From NCBI GenBank assembly GCA_039888615.1, contig JBDQQS010000006.1: DNA of 64,000 bases. One strand, given 5' to 3'. A model generated the notes under the pieces. That model saw nothing but the letters and a program-made list of their open reading frames with translations, was not told where the DNA came from and ran no database searches. This document shows positions 60,418 through 64,000 of the stretch, piece after piece. Position 1 is the first letter of the stretch. Each line of letters opens with the position of its first letter. The translations under genes were made by a program, and so were the position numbers. Origin of the DNA: Flavimaribacter sp039888615 (lineage in GTDB: Bacteria; Pseudomonadota; Alphaproteobacteria; Rhizobiales; Rhizobiaceae).

Positions 60418-60717
60418 ATGTCCGATACTGAAACAAAGACGAAGACAAAACCGAAGATCGCGCGACCGCGGCGTTACATGGTCATTCTGCTGAATGACGA
60501 CTACACGCCGCGGGAATTCGTGATCCGGGTTCTCAAGGCCGTCTTCAAGCTTTCCGAGGACCAGTCGCTTCGCGTTATGATCACCGCCCACACCAAGGGC
60601 AAATGCGTGGTCACCGTGCTCCCCAAGGACGCCGCCGAGACCAAGGCCAGGGAGGCCACGGATTTCGGCGCACAGGAGGGCTATCCGCTGCTCTTCGTCG
60701 CCGAACCGGAAGAATGA
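60418..60717 (+). CDS. clpS: ClpS-type protease adaptor
   Basis: 99 residues. ClpS delivers N-degron substrates to ClpAP. After a charged N-terminal tail (TETKTKTKPKIARP) the core YMVILLNDDYTPREFVIRVLKAVF contains the NDD-TP substrate pocket, and MITAHTKGKCVVTVLPKDAAETKA completes the fold. I chose the ATG at 60418 (MSDTETK), three codons after a GTG. Alphaproteobacteria often have two ClpS proteins; this one is not next to clpA, and the tail looks like the ClpS2 type. Confidence 0.9.
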   Translation: MSDTETKTKTKPKIARPRRYMVILLNDDYTPREFVIRVLKAVFKLSEDQSLRVMITAHTKGKCVVTVLPKDAAETKAREATDFGAQEGYPLLFVAEPEE

Positions 60718-61616
60718 TCCTGAAGGCGGATGCATTAATTTCATATAAACTTTTGATATTGTTGTATAATTAATAATTATCGGAAAAATCTGGCTTTGTT
60801 TCGGGAATCCGCGTTTTTCACCGATCGGGATATCTGGCTTCGTTTCGGGAATTCGGCTTTTCAGCCCTTTTCATGACACTGCGGCCAGTCTGGCTTTGTT
60901 TCGGGAATCCGCGTTTTTCACCGATCGGGATATCTGGCTTCGTTTCGGGAATTCAGCTTTTCAGTCTTTTTCATGACATTGCGGACAGTCTGGCTTTGTT
61001 TCGGCAATCCGTGTTTTTCACCGATCGGGATATTTGGCTTCGTTTCGGGAATTCGACTTTTCAGCTCCTTTCATGACAATGCGGCCAATCTGGCTTTGTT
61101 TCGGGAATCGGGCTTTTCGGAGCAATTGAATTCTGGCAGCCGAGATCGATTCACGTGGCGAGAGAGCGAATACGCGCTTGAATGGCGTCGCGCATCCTAG
61201 CATATTTTGCCGCGTAATTCATCACAAAAGTTCCTGTTTTGTTCCAAGCTTGGAATTGGGGACTTTGCGACGCCGTTCCGGCGTCAGTCGAGGCGCGGTC
61301 TGCATCTTCAGTGCAGGCATGTTCCGATGCTCGGGGAGTATTCAAATGCGCATGCCGGCCGTTTCGGGAAAAGAGATGAAATCGAGTCGATTATTCTTCC
61401 CCATTAGCCTTCCGGTAACAATCGGCATTTAGCAAATACAGTGTCAAGACTTCTGCAACTGTGGCGAGAACAGTATAGTATCGCCTCAACGAAGTATCCG
61501 ATTAGAAAACGTATCCGTCACCAGTCCTGACGAGAATAGTGCGAAGGAATGGCGGCAGACCATTCCGCCTTCGAATTGGCGTCAAACCGCGCTCCGGCGC
61601 AAAGCGAGAAAACGAC
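60718..61616. other. 900-bp non-coding stretch
   Basis: Between clpS and the hydrolase gene at 61617 there is no supported gene. An AT-rich start (60735-60780) is followed by the tandem repeat array at 60789-61121, then by unremarkable sequence. A short minus-strand frame near 61151-61345 has no convincing start signal. The promoter of the hydrolase gene is probably between 61400 and 61600. Confidence 0.6.
60789..61121. repeat. Tandem repeat, 100-bp unit, seven copies of a 22-bp motif
   Basis: Three full 100-bp units begin at 60789, 60889 and 60989, with a partial fourth at 61089. Each unit carries two versions of TCTGGCTTYGTTTCGGGAAT, at 60789, 60833, 60889, 60933, 60989, 61033 and 61089, spaced 44 and 56 bp alternately. 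The odd copies are followed by CCGCGTTTTTCACCGATCGG and the even by TTCGGCTTTTCAG. Copies differ by a few bases only. It is not a coding repeat as far as I can see, nor a CRISPR (units far too long and spacers not unique). Confidence 0.85.
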
Positions 61617-62717
61617 ATGCGAACCGACACGAAGAAAACCCTGACCTGGGCCGCGCTGGCCCTGTTTTCCAGCGCAACAGTCTTGCCTTCCGTTGCCGAG
61701 GCCTGCACCCGCACGCTCTACACCGGCAGCGAGAACGAGGTCATGACCGGCCGGTCCATGGACTGGATGCAGGACATGCAGACCGACTTGTGGGCATTTC
61801 CCGCCGGCATGGAACGCGACGGCGCCGCCGGACCCGACTCGCCGAAATGGGTCTCCAAGTATGGCAGCGTCGTTGCCTCCGCCTACAATATCGCCAGCGC
61901 CGACGGCATGAACGAGAAGGGCCTCGTCGCCAACATGCTCTATCTCGCAGAGGCGCAATATGGCGGTCTCGACGACAAGCCGCCGATGTCGATCGGCCTT
62001 TGGGCGCAATACGTGCTCGACAACTTTGCGACCGTCGCCGAAGCTGTCGAGGCGCTTCAGGCGCAGCCCTTCCGCATCGTCGCGCCGAAGCTGCCGAACG
62101 GCTCGGCCGCAACGCTGCACCTCTCCATCTCCGATCCGAGCGGCGATTCCGCGATTTTCGAATATCTCGACGGCGAACTGGTGGTTCACCACGGCAAGCA
62201 GTACACGGTGATGACCAACTCGCCGAGCTATGATCAGCAACTGGCGCTCAACGCTTACTGGGAAAAGATCGGCGGGTTGAAATTCCTGCCCGGCACCAAC
62301 ACCGCCGCCGACCGTTTTGCGCGCGCCTCCTTCCTGCTCGGCGCGATACCGACCAAGAGCGATCCCAATTTCATCGCCGCGGTTCCGGATCAGGCCTACG
62401 CCAACCAGGCCGTCGCCTCGGTTTTGTCCGTGATGCGTTCCGTCAGCGTGCCGCTTGGCATTACGACGCCGGGGGCGCCGAACATCGCATCCACGCTTTG
62501 GCGCACGGTGTCAGACCAGAAGAACAGGGTGTATTTCTTCGATTCCTCGACGACCCCGAACACATTCTGGGTCAGGCTCGACGATCTCGACCTGTCGAAG
62601 GGAGCGCCCGCGAAGAAGCTGCCGATCGCTGGAGGCAAGTACTATTCGGGCAATGCCGCGGAACATTTCGAGGAAGCCACGCCGTTCGAGTGGCTGCAGG
62701 CCGATCCTTCGAAGTAA
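61617..62717 (+). CDS. Exported choloylglycine-hydrolase-like Ntn hydrolase
   Basis: 366 residues of the Cys-type N-terminal nucleophile family that includes bile-salt hydrolase and penicillin V acylase. A Sec signal peptide ends AEA-Cys-30, so cleavage would expose the catalytic Cys as the first residue (CTRTLYTG), followed by GRSMDWMQDM with the conserved Arg and Asp. Asn in TVMTNSPSYDQQL is the third active-site marker. In marine proteobacteria relatives include acyl-homoserine-lactone acylases. It starts at ATG 61617 with a weak SD. Confidence 0.9.
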   Translation: MRTDTKKTLTWAALALFSSATVLPSVAEACTRTLYTGSENEVMTGRSMDWMQDMQTDLWAFPAGMERDGAAGPDSPKWVSKYGSVVASAYNIASADGMNEKGLVANMLYLAEAQYGGLDDKPPMSIGLWAQYVLDNFATVAEAVEALQAQPFRIVAPKLPNGSAATLHLSISDPSGDSAIFEYLDGELVVHHGKQYTVMTNSPSYDQQLALNAYWEKIGGLKFLPGTNTAADRFARASFLLGAIPTKSDPNFIAAVPDQAYANQAVASVLSVMRSVSVPLGITTPGAPNIASTLWRTVSDQKNRVYFFDSSTTPNTFWVRLDDLDLSKGAPAKKLPIAGGKYYSGNAAEHFEEATPFEWLQADPSK

Positions 62718-62759
62718 TGCGAGCTTCCTGGTAGCCCGCAAAAAATCGATGTTCACCGG

Positions 62760-62790
62760 GGGGGCGCTGCGGCCCCCTCATTCGTGTTTT
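62760..62790 (+). terminator. Possible terminator after the hydrolase gene
   Basis: GGGGGC (62760-62765) and GCCCCC (62772-62777) form a six-base-pair stem with a GCTGCG loop. A T run (62787-62791) follows after nine bases. It is a weak candidate. Confidence 0.35.
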
Positions 62791-62905
62791 TGACCGAACG
62801 GCGTCGACTGTTCGGCTGCTTCCGACCTCTCCCTGCCAGGTGACCCCGGACACTAGAGCCAAAACGGGTTAAACTCGGCGACGGCTGCATAGGGAGGTGT
62901 GGGCA

Positions 62906-63202
62906 ATGATCATGCGCGTTTTTCAGGTTGTGACACGACCGGGCAAGGAAGCCGCATTCGGCAGGTTCTTTCACGAAACGGCCATTCCCCTGATGAAAAG
63001 TATGGCGGGAATCGTTTCGGTGCTTCCGGGCGCGCCGCGACCCGACAGTCCTCGGGAATTTTGCTTCGTGATGGTCTGGAAGGATCTTGAATCCCTGAAG
63101 GCATTCGTCGGAGAGGATTACCAAAGCCCCCATATCGACCCGGCTGAAGCCGAACTTGTCGAAAGCCGGTCGATCCGGCACTACGAGTTCGTCGAAGCCT
63201 GA
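62906..63202 (+). CDS. Small dimeric alpha/beta-barrel (ABM-like) protein
   Basis: 98 residues: IMRVFQVVTRPGKEAAFGRFFHETAIPLMKSMAGIVSVLPGAP, then FCFVMVWKDLESLKAFVGEDYQ. The order of strand, helix, strand and the FVMVWKD strand are those of the dimeric ferredoxin-like ABM fold (antibiotic biosynthesis monooxygenase-like and related unknown proteins). A GGGAGGTGTGGGCA stretch precedes the ATG at 62906; the ATG at 62912 is an alternative. Activity is unknown. Confidence 0.75.
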   Translation: MIMRVFQVVTRPGKEAAFGRFFHETAIPLMKSMAGIVSVLPGAPRPDSPREFCFVMVWKDLESLKAFVGEDYQSPHIDPAEAELVESRSIRHYEFVEA

Positions 63203-63300
63203 ACGTGACTCTGTCGTCAATACTGGATTCTGTCCGTCCTGCGGGAGGAGTGTCGATGCTGTCAGGCAAGGTCGGTGGAGGTTTGCCGCGCCCGAATGCG

Positions 63301-63816
63301 TCAATCGGGCAGGGTCTCTTTCCAGGACGCGCGCGATAGCTCCAGATAGACGCTGTCGCACCATTCGTCGCCCAACAGGATGGTGCGGGCGGCGCGTCCA
63401 ACTTCGCGAAACCCGAGCCGCGAGAGCAGTTTGAGGGAGGCGTCGTTCCTCGGATCGACATCCGCCTCCAGCCGGTCGACCGGCAGGCTGTCGAAGACGT
63501 GAGGTATGGCCGCGCAAAGCGCTTCGAGGGCCAGGCCCTTGCCCCAGTGGTCGGGATGCAGAATGAAGCCTATTTCTCCGAGGCGCCAGCAGCCGGCCTT
63601 CCCGATCGCATGGCCTTCGTGCTCGATGACGAAGTCGTCGCTTTCTTGCGGTGAGGCCGCGATCATTGCTTCGAGCAGCCGCTGCGTCTGCTCTATCTCC
63701 TGATAGGGCAGGCTGTCCCAGTATCGCATGGCCGCCGGATTGGAGAAGACGCGGTGCAGGTCGTCCAGATCGCTCATCCGCGCGCGCCGAAGAAGGAGCC
63801 GCTCCGTCGTGATCAT
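63301..63816 (-). CDS. GNAT-family N-acetyltransferase (RimJ/RimL type)
   Basis: 171 residues. It begins ITTERLLLRRARMSDLDDLHRVFSNPAAMRYWD, the classic RimJ/RimL-type start, and has the acetyl-CoA loop in IGFILHPDHWGKGLALEALCAAI and the C-terminal NDASLKLLSRLGFREVGR motif. Substrates range from ribosomal proteins to small amines. It is convergent with the ABM-like gene. Confidence 0.9.
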   Translation of the reverse strand: MITTERLLLRRARMSDLDDLHRVFSNPAAMRYWDSLPYQEIEQTQRLLEAMIAASPQESDDFVIEHEGHAIGKAGCWRLGEIGFILHPDHWGKGLALEALCAAIPHVFDSLPVDRLEADVDPRNDASLKLLSRLGFREVGRAARTILLGDEWCDSVYLELSRASWKETLPD

Positions 63817-63854
63817 TAGAGTATCCGTCCGGCTGGAAATTCCCGCTGTTCAGT

Positions 63855-64000
63855 TCACTTGCAGATCGGCAATTCCAGCGGCGGTTGTTTTGGAAGCGAC
63901 TGACGCCATTCATTGATGATCGGCTGGAGGGTTCTTTTGGGCCAGAACTTCGGCGCCTTGATTTCTTTCAGACATGATGCGTTCCAGTACAGCCCGGCGC
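63855..64000 (-). CDS. C-terminal end of an unknown protein (partial)
   Basis: A minus-strand frame enters from beyond the window and ends at TGA (63855-63857). The 48 visible codons are free of stops and read as a credible C-terminus (GLYWNASCLKEIKAPKFWPKRTLQPII, then Pro-rich LPKQPPLELPICK). No family is recognised. The TTA/TAG-rich 63817-63854 lies between it and the GNAT gene start. Confidence 0.45.
   Translation of the reverse strand, partial: AGLYWNASCLKEIKAPKFWPKRTLQPIINEWRQSLPKQPPLELPICK

Noticed and set aside
58843..60744. 633-codon minus-strand frame across the DapA-like, LysR and clpS genes
   Set aside because: It covers three well-supported genes on the other strand and has no recognisable domain.
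60789..61121. Repeat array as a CRISPR
   Set aside because: The 100-bp unit is repeated in full with near-identical sequence; there are no unique spacers and no cas genes.
60873..61200. Two short plus-strand frames (67 and 75 codons) inside the tandem repeat
   Set aside because: Both start at the same repeated ATG and simply translate the repeat; no SD and different stops suggest they are not genes.
61151..61345. 64-codon minus-strand frame near the repeat
   Set aside because: No SD, biased composition and no resemblance to known proteins; not enough support.

Overview
The window looks like chromosomal DNA from a GC-rich alphaproteobacterium, most likely a member of the Hyphomicrobiales (rhizobia and relatives) from a salty or marine setting. 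The basis is high GC, dense operons with ATGA-type overlaps, many ABC and TRAP uptake systems, tetrameric sarcosine oxidase genes, and a complete Na+-translocating NADH:quinone reductase locus. This is family-level recognition, not a database match. No tRNA, rRNA, CRISPR array, transposase or prophage gene was seen.

Layout. 0-2.5 kb: the end of a 2-oxoglutarate/Fe(II) oxygenase gene, the cbpM-cbpA chaperone pair, a small DUF1127-like protein and a structured RNA-like element with a strong terminator. 2.5-10 kb: nqrABCDEF on the minus strand, with the maturation genes apbE and nqrM divergent from it. 10-14.4 kb: CBS-domain protein, methyltransferase, a large membrane-anchored TPR protein and a GNAT acetyltransferase. 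14.7-27 kb: one long plus-strand operon with an ABC sugar/polyol importer (two ATPases and a 69-residue membrane peptide), a PEP-dependent dihydroxyacetone-kinase system with its own separate HPr and enzyme I genes, a small HTH protein, a TIM-barrel isomerase and a Gfo/Idh dehydrogenase. 27-29.4 kb: gnd and a lone AT-richer DUF3883 gene. 29.4-35.5 kb: soxBDAG with a divergent GlxA-type regulator. 35.5-38.7 kb: two small regulator/effector pairs (HxlR-QorB and MarR-MFS). 38.7-48.6 kb: a BMP-type ABC importer and divergent genes for a biuret-hydrolase-like enzyme, an amidase, a TetR regulator, a gamma-glutamyltransferase and a TauE permease. 48.6-59.3 kb: a probable catabolic island with an IclR regulator, Gfo/Idh dehydrogenase, TRAP transporter, TIM-barrel enzyme, two atypical shikimate-dehydrogenase-like enzymes, a cytoplasmic FG-GAP propeller protein and a DapA-like aldolase/lyase. 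59.4-64 kb: LysR regulator, clpS, an array of 100-bp tandem repeats, an exported choloylglycine-hydrolase-like enzyme, an ABM-like protein, a second GNAT enzyme and the end of an unknown gene.

How parts fit. The best candidate for an undescribed system is the 48.6-59.1 kb island. Its two divergent promoter regions carry the same inverted repeat (GGAAT-N3-ATTCC), close to the E. coli IclR operator, so the IclR protein encoded there probably controls both sides. Its two AroE-like enzymes keep the catalytic Lys and Asp but lack the Ser-x-Ser substrate motif, and the unsecreted propeller protein has no obvious role. I infer catabolism of a cyclitol-, quinate- or keto-sugar-like acid; the substrate is unknown. 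A second candidate is the 14.7-27 kb operon, in which ABC uptake appears to feed a PEP-driven DHA-type kinase.
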